Positions 43,050-52,324 of a stretch of 64,000 bases of DNA are shown here, piece after piece. The notes under the pieces are model-generated. The model worked only from the letters and a program-made list of their open reading frames with translations, ran no database searches and was not told the DNA's origin. Position numbers and translations under genes: made by a program. This stretch comes from Lapidilactobacillus wuchangensis (GTDB taxonomy: Bacteria > Bacillota > Bacilli > Lactobacillales > Lactobacillaceae), in contig NZ_RHOU01000010.1 of assembly GCF_003946645.1 (NCBI RefSeq), forward strand, positions 1 through 64,000. The letters are read 5' to 3'. Within the stretch, counting starts at the first letter, position 1; each line of letters opens with the position of its first letter.

Positions 43050-43064
43050 CATTATCTCCTTAGT

Positions 43065-43610
43065 TGAGAACGGCAGGGGCCCAGCGATTTTATGGGCGTG
43101 GAACGCTGTGGCCATCGATTTGAGCTTATTGCTAGCGCAACAATCTCAAATACGAGGCTTATTCTAAGCAATAAATTGCTAAGAATAATTTCACAGCTGA
43201 CGCCAATCGCTGGGCCCCTGCCTAGATTGAATAGTTGAATTGCTCACCGCTGATTTGAATAATCGCTGGTAACAACTTATTAAGTCTAACTGACGATCTT
43301 TCAAAACAAATGAGATGTGGTTAGTCAAGATTGCTAAGATCACTTTAAGCTGTCAGCTCAATTTAAATCAAGCAGATTTAACCCGCTACAGTTGCCTTAA
43401 CATCTAGCCAAAGTGAAGTGAACCACTTCAACTCCAGACGGAATGGAGGGCGTGGTTGTCAGCCGCCAAATTATTGTTGGTGCTTTAGCACTTACAATAA
43501 GACCTGTATTGAAGACTTTTGAAAAAAGGCTTCAATCAGCGTCGGCCGCGTTCCACAACCAGCAAGCCCGCAATGCAGTCAGACGCAATTCTGTTTTATC
43601 GCCTTCACTA
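43065..43610 (+). repeat. E-family composite repeat, two inverted cores (E8)
   Basis: The left half (43070-43230) has the outer stem GGCAGGGGCCCAGCGATT/complement and hairpins TTTGAGCTTATTGC/GCAACAATCTCAAA and ATTCTAAGCAA/TTGCTAAGAAT. The spacer is followed by a forward core at about 43449-43566 with stem GTGGTTGT/ACAACCA(G) and hairpin TTATTGTTGGTGC/GCACTTACAATAA. It is almost the same sequence as E2 at 2.5-3.1 kb, inverted. The long ORF reading through its right half is not accepted as a gene. Confidence 0.88.
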
Positions 43611-43643
43611 AGGGCTTTGAACCTTTCTGAGAGCAACGCGCCA

Positions 43644-44624
43644 TTAATTGCCATAAACAATTTGTTGAACTTTTTGGGCAATGGTAGCGACTTCGGAAAA
43701 GTCCATGTAACCAACGCCCTTCGTCATAATAGCCAGCAAGTAACGCTGACCATTTGGCAAGGTGACAATTGCCGCGTCGTTATTATAATCTTCATACCAG
43801 CCAACTTTGTCTTGGACAGTAGCTTCTGGAGTTAGGCTAGCAACTGCTGCGGGGATGCCGTCACGATAAACTTGGCTGGCCATATCGTCGAGGAGTTTTT
43901 CACGGTAGATTGATTGGGTAAAAGGTGCAGTGCCGGATTGTAACTTTTTCAAAAGGGCGATTAAATCGTTGGTGCTTGTTGCTGCCGGATCATCATCATT
44001 ACTGAAAACTGCGCCCCAGCCTAATTGTTGATAATAGGCGTTCAAAGTGTCAGCACCATAATCGGCCAGTTGTGACTCAGAATAATCGTTGGCACTATCA
44101 ACAATCATTTCGGTGAAGCCTGTCTCATCGTCATCGGTCCAAGTGCGGTTGCCGGTGGCGATTTGGTCGAAGAGATAGGCACTAATGAAAAGTTTGTAGG
44201 TGCTGGCCGCCACGCGACGATCGGCACCATTGACATTGGCCGCCAATTTACCTTCAGCGTAAATTGACGCGTCGTTGGCATTAGCAGCGTCAGAACCGGC
44301 CAATGGCGCCAGATTATAAAAGCTAACGGCAACATTGCCATCAGCGCCAACTTGATCGAGGTACTTTTGCAGACTGGTTTGAATCGCCTGTTGTTTCATA
44401 GTCACAGTCAATTTAGGGTTGTTGGTAATTGTTTTTAGCGCAGCTGTATCTTGATGAACAGTATTCGCGTCAGTACTAGTCTTGGCTTGCGGTGTCCGGA
44501 TTAAATTACCAATGGTTTGACCATGAATGACACCAGTTTGAATACCCACCATCAGAAAAATAATTAATAATGTTAGAACACTACTCAGAGTCATTAACCA
44601 TTTTTTAGATAATAACCGCTTCAC
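43644..44624 (-). CDS. Serine hydrolase of the class A beta-lactamase fold, membrane-anchored
   Basis: A 326-residue protein with an N-terminal membrane segment (about 10-32) and an extracellular domain. The motifs of the penicillin-binding/beta-lactamase2 fold are visible: ASTYKLF (SxxK), SANDYSE (SxN-like) and DKVGWYED in place of KTG. Relatives in lactobacilli are annotated as serine hydrolases; the altered third motif makes real beta-lactamase activity unlikely, and a wall-related peptidase or esterase role is more plausible. The start is GTG with GGAGG eight bases upstream. It is divergent from glutathione peroxidase. Confidence 0.8.
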   Translation of the reverse strand: MKRLLSKKWLMTLSSVLTLLIIFLMVGIQTGVIHGQTIGNLIRTPQAKTSTDANTVHQDTAALKTITNNPKLTVTMKQQAIQTSLQKYLDQVGADGNVAVSFYNLAPLAGSDAANANDASIYAEGKLAANVNGADRRVAASTYKLFISAYLFDQIATGNRTWTDDDETGFTEMIVDSANDYSESQLADYGADTLNAYYQQLGWGAVFSNDDDPAATSTNDLIALLKKLQSGTAPFTQSIYREKLLDDMASQVYRDGIPAAVASLTPEATVQDKVGWYEDYNNDAAIVTLPNGQRYLLAIMTKGVGYMDFSEVATIAQKVQQIVYGN

Positions 44625-44784
44625 TTGCTACGCCTCCGCTATTTTGTCGACTACTTGTCTAGACATGATAATGCTCATCTTAGCATATTTATACTCAAAT
44701 TCATGATAATTATTGAAAATGTCTAAGAAACGTCACAATTCAATTTTTACACGATTAGTTAACCGTGAAACTTGAGCTTATTTA

Positions 44785-44813
44785 TTCGTTTACTGACGAT
44801 TAATTAGTATAAT
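44785..44813 (+). promoter_or_regulatory. Promoter of the glutathione peroxidase gene
   Basis: TTCGTT at 44785-44790 and a perfect TATAAT at 44808-44813 are 17 bp apart, 21 bp before the start codon. Confidence 0.55.
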
Positions 44814-44834
44814 GACAACCAAGGAGGCGGTATC

Positions 44835-45314
44835 GTGTCTATTTATGATTATGAAGTTCAGTTGGCGAATGGTGAGACTTATTCTTTAGCTAAATATCGC
44901 GGTCAAGCCATCGTCATTGTTAACACCGCAACGAAATGTGGTTACTCGCCACAATTTGCGGATCTTCAAAAGCTTTATGCGACTTATGCTAAGCAGGGAT
45001 TGATGGTCTTAGGCTTTCCGTCCAATCAATTCAAACAAGAATTAAAAGATAGCGCTGATGCCGAGCAAGCTTGTCGAACGACATACGGCGTCACGTTCCC
45101 AATGCATGAAATTGGCAATGTCAACGGCAGCAAGGCGCAACCGTTATTTGATTATTTGACGCATGACACGGCTGCTGAAATCACGGGTCGGATCAAATGG
45201 AACTTCACGAAGTTTCTGGTAGATCGTCAAGGCAATGTTGTCGAACGGTTTGATACTAAGGTGAAGCCCGAAGCAATGGTGCCAGCAATTGAGCGAGTAC
45301 TGAATGAGGATTAA
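44835..45314 (+). CDS. Glutathione peroxidase family thiol peroxidase
   Basis: A 159-residue thioredoxin-fold peroxidase. The peroxidatic cysteine lies in NTATKCGYSPQF (C36 region), the glutamine in GFPSNQFKQE and the tryptophan in KWNFTKFLVD, the usual catalytic set. It reduces hydrogen peroxide or lipid peroxides, in bacteria mostly with thioredoxin as donor. The start is GTG, with AAGGAGG upstream. It stands alone, with repeat E9 directly behind. Confidence 0.92.
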   Translation: MSIYDYEVQLANGETYSLAKYRGQAIVIVNTATKCGYSPQFADLQKLYATYAKQGLMVLGFPSNQFKQELKDSADAEQACRTTYGVTFPMHEIGNVNGSKAQPLFDYLTHDTAAEITGRIKWNFTKFLVDRQGNVVERFDTKVKPEAMVPAIERVLNED

Positions 45315-45317
45315 TTA

Positions 45318-46003
45318 AGGCTTGGTAAAATGGTCTTCGATTTGAATCTATAATCGGTTTTAGGCAGAATAACGGACAACTCCGTTACGGCCGGCGGGTT
45401 GTGGAACGCTGCCGACGCTGATTGAAGCCTTTCTAATGAAAGTCTCCAATACAGGCCTTCTTCTAAATGGCTAGCGCCATCAAGAAGAATTTGGCGGCTG
45501 ACAACCCGTCGGCCTTCACTGCGTTTTGAGCTAGGCCGTGCCATTTTAGATTTGTTTGATTGTTAGACAATTCAGGTAAGTGTAGGTACCAGTTATTCCA
45601 CAATTCTCCGTGTAAATTACAAGGATTGTTAACCACTACAGAAAAATATTGTAAACAAATAACCCAATTGGCAAGTTTTCTGGAATAAAACTAGAAATCG
45701 TTAATCGGGTTATTTGTTTGCTCTTTTAATTATTATCACAAATTGAAGTGAGTTCTGAATCCCGCCAACACTGCCTTAAACACTAAAAACTGTGCAGTGC
45801 ACTAACTCAACTCCAGACGGAATGGAGGGCGTGGTTGTCAGCCGCCAAATTATACTTAGCGATTTATCGCTTAGTATAAGGCTCGTATTTGAGATTGTTG
45901 CGGAGCAATAAGCTCAAATCGATGCCGGCCGCGTTCCACAACCAGCAAGCCCGGAATGCAGTCAGACGCAATTCCGCTTCAACACCTTCACTAGGTTTTA
46001 CTG
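45318..46003 (+). repeat. E-family composite repeat, two inverted cores (E9)
   Basis: The reverse core at about 45398-45520 has stem GGGTTGT/ACAACCC. The spacer contains CAAATAACCC/GGGTTATTTG and the inner hairpin TTTCT.G/C.AGAAA. The forward core at about 45830-45945 has stem TGGTTGT/ACAACCA and hairpin TTATACTTAGCG/CGCTTAGTATAA. Its organisation equals E6, with changed but paired bases. Confidence 0.88.
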
Positions 46004-46031
46004 TTTTAAAACATCGATTCTAAATAATCAA

Positions 46032-46054
46032 CACTATGTGCGATACACATAGTG
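46032..46054. promoter_or_regulatory. Palindromic operator candidate before the exporter operon
   Basis: CACTATGTG and CACATAGTG form perfect 9-bp arms around five bases, about 70 bp upstream of a TATAAT box at 46124-46129. It is suitable for a dimeric repressor of the GntR or PadR type, but no such regulator is adjacent. Confidence 0.5.
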
Positions 46055-46160
46055 AGTCGTCATAATGATTAAGCAAATTTGAAGATTAGTACGTCCAATC
46101 AGCTTTTTGCCAGCTGATTCAGCTATAATATAAGTAAATAGTTGCACGAAGGAGTCGCAC

Positions 46161-46865
46161 ATGGCAGCATACATTGAAGTCATTAATGAAGTTAAACAAT
46201 ATCAAATGGGCGCCAGCCTGATTGTCGCCAATGATCATCTTAATTTTGCAATTAATCAAGGTGAGTTGGTGGTTATTTTGGGTCCCAGTGGTGCGGGCAA
46301 GTCGACTGTTTTGAACATTCTTGGCGGCATGGATCAACCATCTGCTGGGCAAATTATTGTTGACGGCACTGACATTGCCCAATTTAATGAGCGACAATTA
46401 ACGGCATATCGACGTACTGATGTGGGCTTTGTGTTTCAATTCTACAATTTGATTCCTAATCTGACCGCTTTAGAAAATGTCGAATTAGCGACGGCGGTGG
46501 CGCCAAACGCCCTGGATCCTGAACAGATTCTTCGGCAAGTGGGGCTACAGGATCGCTTAGATAATTTCCCGGCTCAATTATCTGGTGGCGAACAGCAGCG
46601 TGTGGCTATTGCCCGAGCTTTAGCGAAAAATCCCAAGTTATTATTGGCTGATGAACCAACCGGCGCTTTAGATTATCAAACGGGCAAACAGGTTTTACAG
46701 TTGCTCCAAGATGCCAGTCATCAGCAAGGTCAGACTGTCGTGATCATTACGCACAACGCGGCGTTAGCGCCAATGGCCGATCAAGTGATTTATATTAATG
46801 ATGCTAAAGTTCGCAAGATTGTCCGTAACGAACAGCCGACGCCAATTGCTGAGATTGAATGGTGA
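46161..46865 (+). CDS. ABC transporter ATP-binding protein, MacB/LolD type
   Basis: A 234-residue ATPase: Walker [10 protein letters not shown] (about 41-49), signature LSGGEQQRV, Walker [13 protein letters not shown] and an ITHN switch. The [17 protein letters not shown]-loop region is typical of MacB/LolD-type ATPases that pair with FtsX-like permeases. It overlaps the permease gene by seven bases. Such pairs in Firmicutes export or sense peptides or help with bacitracin-type stress. No two-component genes are adjacent. Confidence 0.92.
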   Translation: MAAYIEVINEVKQYQMGASLIVANDHLNFAINQGELVVILGPSGAGKSTVLNILGGMDQPSAGQIIVDGTDIAQFNERQLTAYRRTDVGFVFQFYNLIPNLTALENVELATAVAPNALDPEQILRQVGLQDRLDNFPAQLSGGEQQRVAIARALAKNPKLLLADEPTGALDYQTGKQVLQLLQDASHQQGQTVVIITHNAALAPMADQVIYINDAKVRKIVRNEQPTPIAEIEW

Positions 46866-49429
46866 TGGCCATGAAACAGAAATTACAATTCAAACGATTG
46901 CAACGCCAAATTCAGAATAATTTAGGCCGTTTTTTGGCAATCGTCTTAATTATTTTATTAGGCGTTTTATTATTTGTGGGCATCAAATCCAGTGGCCCCG
47001 ATTTATATCAACACGCCGAAGTCTACTTGCAGCGCCAACAAGCAAGTGATGTCCAACTGATCAGCACAACTGGCTTCAGTACCACCGACGTGAAAAAATT
47101 ACAAGATCAGCCACAATTACAAGTCGAAGCTGGCCAGAATCTAACGGCTCTAACGACTAAAAATAATCAAACGGTGGCCTTACTTTCGTTGCCTAAGACA
47201 TTAAATCAGTTGCAAGTGACCCAAGGACGCTTACCGAAAACTGCTCAAGAAGTGGTTCTTGACGCCGAAGCTAAGCGAGCTGGTTATCGCCTAGGACAAA
47301 CGTATCAACTGCAAAAAACGACTGGCCTGGCGCGGACAACTTTCAAAATTGTTGGCTTTGTGGCGTCACCACTGTATTTAAATAAAACTTCGCGGGGAAC
47401 GACCACGATTGGCGATGGCACAATTAATCATTTTGCCTATGTGACCACGGCCAATTTCACGAGCAAAGTTGCCACGCGAGTCTACTTGCGTTTTCCCAAA
47501 TTAGCTAGCTTAAATCCTTTCCAATCTAATTATCAAACTAAGGTTAAGCAGCGGTTAAATCAATTAGCCCCGCTATTTAAAAAATTACAGACGCAACGAA
47601 CAACAGATTTAGCAGCGTCTGGTCTCGCCAAAATTGCCTTACAACAAGCGCAATTGGCAGCAGCAAAAGCCCAATTGCAACAATTACCAGCAGCTCAAGC
47701 AGCCAGCCAATTAGCTACGCTTGACCAACAAGCGCAACAATTAGCACAGGCGACCAAGCAAGTTAAGCAACAAGCCAAAACGACTTATTATCAGACGACG
47801 CGTCATGATGATAGCGGCTTTAGTACGTACGGTGAACTGGCGGAACGCATTATGGCGATTGCTAATGTCTTTCCAATGTTCTTCTTCTTGATTGCAATTT
47901 TGGTGACTTTCACAACGATGACGCGCATGGTCGAAGAGGATCGCAACCAAATTGGGGCGTTGAAGGCGCTGGGCTATACCAAAGGAGAAATCAGCCAAAG
48001 TTATTGGTGGTATGCGATTATTGCCGCTTTATTAGGCACGGTTTTAGGTGGTGTGCTTGGCAGTCAGACGTTACCGCGGATTGTTTTCAAAATGATGCAG
48101 AATCAATTCAGCATTCCTGCAACGAATTTGGTTTGGGATTGGCCGACCTTCGCAATTGCGGCTGGCTTAGCTTTGTTCTCAACTTTAGGAGCGGTTTTAT
48201 TTAGCATTCAGCGCGAATTACGCGCCGTTCCAGCAACACTGCTATTGCCACGAGCGCCGAAAGCTGGCAAGAAAATTCTGTTAGAGCGTATAACACCCTT
48301 GTGGCGTCGGCTCAGCTTTAATCAAAAAGTCAGTTATCGAAATTTGTTCCGCTATAAAGCGCGGATGTGGATGGGCATTTTAGGAATTGCTGGTGGTACT
48401 GGCTTGATTCTGACCGGTTTTGGTATTCGTGATTCGATTGACCACTCTGGTCAAAGCCAGTTCAGTCAAGTGCTGACTTATCAGGCTGCCTTCACTTTTA
48501 AAGATGCTGCTCAAACAAGTCAAGTGGCGCAAATTCTTGCGGCTGATACCAAAGTGAAACAGCGTGTGCCAGTTACGGCCGAAATGGTCAAACTAGCACA
48601 TCAAACTAAGCGAGTGAACGAAGTGACGCTGTACGCAGTGAAAAATCAGCAGGCTTTGGCACCGTTCATTCATTTGTCGACGCCGCTAAATGATCATGGC
48701 GCCGTTCTGAGCGAGAAAGCCGCTGAATTGTTAGGCGTTCAAGCAGGGTCCACTTTGAAATTAACGACTGATAACCAACAGCCAGTTACTGTGAAGGTCA
48801 CTGGCATTACCACCAATTATGCTGGGCACTTTATTTATTTGACGAATCATTATTATCAACAACAGTTCAAGACACCGCCAGTTGCAAAGACTTGGCTAGT
48901 GAAGACCCAGCAACTCACAGTTAATCAAGAAAATGCGCTGGCCAAAAAAGTACTGGCCACTAAGCAAGTCGTTAACACCAATTTCTTGTCCACGCAAAAG
49001 CGGGCCGTGGATCAACAAACGCAAATGTTGCAATTGATTGTGGTAATTTTTATTGTGTTGTCGGGATTGTTGACCTTTATTGTTTTATATAATTTGACCA
49101 ATATTAATGTTTCAGAGCGCATTCGTGAGCTGTCAACGATTAAGGTCCTCGGCTTTTTTGACCGGGAAGTGACCTTGTACGTCGCGCGGGAGAATGTGCT
49201 GTTAACAATCATGGGTATTGTGATCGGTCTGGGTTTTGGTAATTTACTGACGCGCTTTATTTTGCGTCAGGCGGAAACTGAACAAGTGATTTTCCCATTG
49301 GCGATTAGTTTGACCGGTTATTTAACGGCAATGGGGATGACCGTGGTCTTTACGCTGATCGTCATGTTGGTCACGCATCGACATTTACGGAAAGTTGACA
49401 TGATCAGTGCGCTGAAGGCCAACGATTAG
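46859..49429 (+). CDS. FtsX-type ABC transporter permease
   Basis: An 856-residue permease with a first helix at about 20-42, a large extracellular region (about 45-325) including a glutamine/alanine-rich coiled coil near residues 260-300, three helices (about 325-450), a second extracellular region (about 520-700) and a final FtsX domain with three helices (about 720-850). It is the architecture of MacB-like mechanotransmitters of Lactobacillales. It partners with the ATPase before it. It ends one base before the convergent LysR gene. Cargo is unknown. Confidence 0.9.
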   Translation: MVMAMKQKLQFKRLQRQIQNNLGRFLAIVLIILLGVLLFVGIKSSGPDLYQHAEVYLQRQQASDVQLISTTGFSTTDVKKLQDQPQLQVEAGQNLTALTTKNNQTVALLSLPKTLNQLQVTQGRLPKTAQEVVLDAEAKRAGYRLGQTYQLQKTTGLARTTFKIVGFVASPLYLNKTSRGTTTIGDGTINHFAYVTTANFTSKVATRVYLRFPKLASLNPFQSNYQTKVKQRLNQLAPLFKKLQTQRTTDLAASGLAKIALQQAQLAAAKAQLQQLPAAQAASQLATLDQQAQQLAQATKQVKQQAKTTYYQTTRHDDSGFSTYGELAERIMAIANVFPMFFFLIAILVTFTTMTRMVEEDRNQIGALKALGYTKGEISQSYWWYAIIAALLGTVLGGVLGSQTLPRIVFKMMQNQFSIPATNLVWDWPTFAIAAGLALFSTLGAVLFSIQRELRAVPATLLLPRAPKAGKKILLERITPLWRRLSFNQKVSYRNLFRYKARMWMGILGIAGGTGLILTGFGIRDSIDHSGQSQFSQVLTYQAAFTFKDAAQTSQVAQILAADTKVKQRVPVTAEMVKLAHQTKRVNEVTLYAVKNQQALAPFIHLSTPLNDHGAVLSEKAAELLGVQAGSTLKLTTDNQQPVTVKVTGITTNYAGHFIYLTNHYYQQQFKTPPVAKTWLVKTQQLTVNQENALAKKVLATKQVVNTNFLSTQKRAVDQQTQMLQLIVVIFIVLSGLLTFIVLYNLTNINVSERIRELSTIKVLGFFDREVTLYVARENVLLTIMGIVIGLGFGNLLTRFILRQAETEQVIFPLAISLTGYLTAMGMTVVFTLIVMLVTHRHLRKVDMISALKAND

Positions 49430-49430
49430 T

Positions 49431-50264
49431 TTAATAATGAAATTGTGGGAGTAGCGTTTTGATTCGATTAATTAGTTTCTGAACTTCGGTTGAAGTGGCA
49501 ATCTTAGGATTAAGCAGATAAAATTCTCGGCGAAAATCTGGGGATAATTGTTGATAAGGCAGCAGTGTGTCCACAATTGAGCGTTTGGAAACAATTGCCT
49601 TGCCAATTCGGAGATTAACTAATTTCGCAATTAAATTGTCGTCGTTAACCTTGAGTAAATGGGTTGGACGTAGATGGTGCTCATTAAAATAACGTTCAGT
49701 ATATTCGCGTTGGGTTGAACCGGCACCAGCAATCAGCCACTCTTGACTTTCAAGATCGCCAGCAAGGACTAATTCGTCAGAGGCAAAAGCCATCTGTTCA
49801 ACTTGTTGCGCCGCAAATGGTTTTTCTAGAATACCAAAGGCGATTTCGTGCTTCATAATTTCTTCTAAGATATCTTCAGAGTCGGCAGTAATTATCTCAA
49901 AATCAAACTCATCAAAATAGCTTTGAAGATTCTCCATTAGTTTCGGTAGCACAAATAAAGAAGTTGTCGGTGAAACACCAATGACACAGCGAATCCGCTT
50001 GCTGTGGTGGCTACGTACGAGGTGGTTCAGTGAGTTCTCCCAATTTTGTAAGATAATTTGTGAGTCACGATAGAAACGATTGGCATTATCAGTAGGGACG
50101 AGCCCCTTATTACCATTACGAATAAATAGTTGCACGCCAAGGCTTTCTTCAAGCTTTTTGATTTGAATCGAAACATTAGGCTGGGTCACGTAAAGATCCT
50201 TGGCCGCCTTAGTGATTGAACGGGTTTCGTATACTTTTTGAAAGACAGTTAAATCTTGAAACAT
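49431..50264 (-). CDS. LysR-family transcriptional regulator
   Basis: A 277-residue regulator with the N-terminal HTH (FQKVYETRSITKAAKDLYVTQPNVSIQIKKLE, here described at about 8-39) and a C-terminal periplasmic-binding-like ligand domain. It is divergent from the YeeE/TsuA-like transporter over 320 bp, the usual layout for a LysR protein that controls its neighbour. A sulfur-responsive role similar to CysB/CmbR is therefore inferred. The ligand is unknown. Confidence 0.88.
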   Translation of the reverse strand: MFQDLTVFQKVYETRSITKAAKDLYVTQPNVSIQIKKLEESLGVQLFIRNGNKGLVPTDNANRFYRDSQIILQNWENSLNHLVRSHHSKRIRCVIGVSPTTSLFVLPKLMENLQSYFDEFDFEIITADSEDILEEIMKHEIAFGILEKPFAAQQVEQMAFASDELVLAGDLESQEWLIAGAGSTQREYTERYFNEHHLRPTHLLKVNDDNLIAKLVNLRIGKAIVSKRSIVDTLLPYQQLSPDFRREFYLLNPKIATSTEVQKLINRIKTLLPQFHY

Positions 50265-50584
50265 CAGTCTAACACCTCATTATAAAAATCATTTATGTAT
50301 GCATATAGTAAAATAATATCACGAATTTATTGTGAAATAAAATATTTGAAAATTAATCAAAATATCGGGATACAACAATGATACTTATGCTGCGATGTTG
50401 ACTAATTTGACAATTATGCCGTTTATTTGAAAATTATTCACAATTAATTTTAGTCTTAATTCACATGCTGTCGAGAAAACATTAATATTATTTATGCTAA
50501 GCTAAAACCGAGATATCTTCAGCTGAACAACTCATTGGTCTTATTTTTGATTAACTATTGTTTTAGGGAGAAAGGGATGGCGAG
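50265..50584. promoter_or_regulatory. Divergent LysR/transporter control region with a repeated 17-mer
   Basis: A very AT-rich 320 bp. TATTTGAAAATTAATCA at 50343-50359 and TATTTGAAAATTATTCA at 50424-50440 agree at 16 of 17 bases, 81 bp apart, and could be regulator sites. No terminator or small gene is seen. Confidence 0.4.
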
Positions 50585-51850
50585 ATGAAACATCTTGATC
50601 GCGTTTTGGGTTTTGCATTATTAGCAGTTCTCTTAATTGTCGCACCATTTATTTTACCAAGTAACATGCATTATATTCGTTTAATTTTTGGATTAGCTTT
50701 GGGTTACATTTTATCAAGATCATATACTGGTTTTGCCGGTAGTGTTAATCGGGCTTACAACACTGGCTCGACTAAATTAATGCGAACTTTAATGTTTATG
50801 TTTTTTATTACTTCGGTGGCCGTAGCCGGTTTCTTAGTATTGGAACCAGATATTGCCAAGTATGGATTATGGATCAATCCAATTAATTTGGGTTTGATTT
50901 TAGGCGGGTTATTATTCGGTTTTGGCATGGCTTTTTCATCTTGTTGTGCCTCTGGGGTTATGACAGACTTGGCCACTGATTTGCCACGAGCCGGCATTAC
51001 GTTGATTTTCTTCACAATTGGAGTATTTATGGGCTTTCCATTGCAAGCGACGCAATCTTGGGTTACAAAATCTTGGTTTACATCAGCTACTGGTGCAAAA
51101 TTTGCGCAGGGTGTGTTTATTCCAGATTGGTTTAAAGGCGGTATTTTAAACGGTTACTTGGGAGCGGTGATCGTGACTGGTATTTTCTGTGCCTTGGTCA
51201 CATACTTGGCTTTCCGTTATGAGAAAAAACGTCATAACAGTGGCACATACACTGGCGTACTTTCGGAACGCGCTCAAGACATGCCTAAGCAAACTGATGT
51301 GGCAAAATTCGAATTACACAGTGGCGATACGTATGATGCACTTTTCGTACGACCATGGACGTTAAAGCAAGGCGCAATTGGCTTGACAATGATGTTTGTC
51401 TTAATGATGGCAATTACTAAATCCGGTTGGGGCGCATCAACGCCTTATGGTTTCTGGTTTGGTAAAGTATTGCATACTTTTGGCGTCTCGGGTGCTAGCT
51501 TAGCGGCGTTTACGCATCAAGAAGCGGCGGTCTTCACTGGCAGCTGGCTAAGCAATCCAATGACTGTTCAAGATTTCGGTATTTTCTTAGGTGCAGCCAT
51601 TTTTATTTTAACTTCTGGTTTGTTTAAAGAAACGATGCATGCAGTGCCAAGTTTGACAGTAAAAAGTACTGCCTTGTATGCACTGGGTGGCTTTACGATG
51701 GGCTTTGGCACGCGACTAGCGAATGGCTGCAATGTTGGTGCATTATATAGCCCAATTGCCGAATTCTCACTGTCAGGTTGGATTTTCTTAATTGTTTTAG
51801 TTCTTGGCGGAATTATTGGTAATCGACTTTCTAAAGTTCTTTATGCTTAG
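50585..51850 (+). CDS. YeeE/YedE (TsuA-like) sulfur-compound transporter
   Basis: A 421-residue membrane protein with about ten or more helices arranged as two repeats. The family cysteines are visible in FGMAFSSCCASGVMTD (about 115-130) and GFGTRLANGCNVGALYS (about 375-391). In TsuA, cysteines in these positions relay thiosulfate through the membrane. Import of thiosulfate or a similar sulfur species is therefore likely. The divergent LysR gene and the downstream persulfide-related oxidoreductase support a sulfur role. Confidence 0.85.
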   Translation: MKHLDRVLGFALLAVLLIVAPFILPSNMHYIRLIFGLALGYILSRSYTGFAGSVNRAYNTGSTKLMRTLMFMFFITSVAVAGFLVLEPDIAKYGLWINPINLGLILGGLLFGFGMAFSSCCASGVMTDLATDLPRAGITLIFFTIGVFMGFPLQATQSWVTKSWFTSATGAKFAQGVFIPDWFKGGILNGYLGAVIVTGIFCALVTYLAFRYEKKRHNSGTYTGVLSERAQDMPKQTDVAKFELHSGDTYDALFVRPWTLKQGAIGLTMMFVLMMAITKSGWGASTPYGFWFGKVLHTFGVSGASLAAFTHQEAAVFTGSWLSNPMTVQDFGIFLGAAIFILTSGLFKETMHAVPSLTVKSTALYALGGFTMGFGTRLANGCNVGALYSPIAEFSLSGWIFLIVLVLGGIIGNRLSKVLYA

Positions 51851-51924
51851 AGCGCGATTGAAATTGACGGAAAAATCGTGATTGTTTTCAAAAATGTGAA
51901 CTAGCTTAATCTAAACCGTTTCCT

Positions 51925-52015
51925 AGCATAGTAACGGCAGCGTTCCACGACAAGCAGCCCGAAATGCAGTCAGACACAATTCTGTTTGATCACCTTAACT
52001 AATATTTTTAAAGTT
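51925..52015 (+). repeat. E-family fragment (3' end of a forward core)
   Basis: Only the last part of a core is present (GGCAGCGTTCCACGACAAGC onward to ATGCAGTCAGAC). The 5' part and both hairpins are missing. A C-family pair follows about 50 bp later. Confidence 0.75.
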
Positions 52016-52062
52016 ATTAGTACATGTTATGGAAAGAGTTAAATCATGATGAGTTTTTACTG

Positions 52063-52306
52063 AAACGTGTTCGGAGCAGCAGTTGTCTATGCCTAACTTA
52101 AATATTTCAATGATCGGTTGGCACCGCTCATCAAAATATTTGAAGTTACGCTACGCCAACTACCGCTACTCCTCACACTCTATTGAAACGTGTTCGGGTC
52201 TGCAGCTTGCTATGGATAACTTAAATATTTCGATGATCGGTTAGCACCGCTCATCAAAATATTCGAAGTTATCCTACGCCAGCTACCCGCAGCCCCTCAC
52301 ACTCTG
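52063..52306 (+). repeat. C-family tandem pair
   Basis: Copies at 52063-52181 and 52184-52306. Outer stems GGAGCAGCAG/CCGCTACTCC and GGGTCTGC/GCAGCCCC; inner stems CTAACTTAAATATT/AATATTTGAAGTTA and GGATAACTT/AAGTTATCC. Paired bases differ from the other arrays but stay complementary. The array ends 12 bp before the AGGAGG of the CoA-disulfide reductase gene. Confidence 0.85.
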
Positions 52307-52324
52307 AACTAGGAGGTTAATTTT

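Noticed and set aside
43443-43835. 130-codon ORF starting in E8 and running into the hydrolase gene
   Set aside because: Its first half is repeat sequence and its second half is antisense to the beta-lactamase-fold gene. No ribosome site is present.
1-46003. E repeats as ordinary rho-independent terminators
   Set aside because: They lack T runs at the main stems, are far longer than terminators, and several lie upstream of genes rather than after them. Only the spacer hairpins look like terminators.
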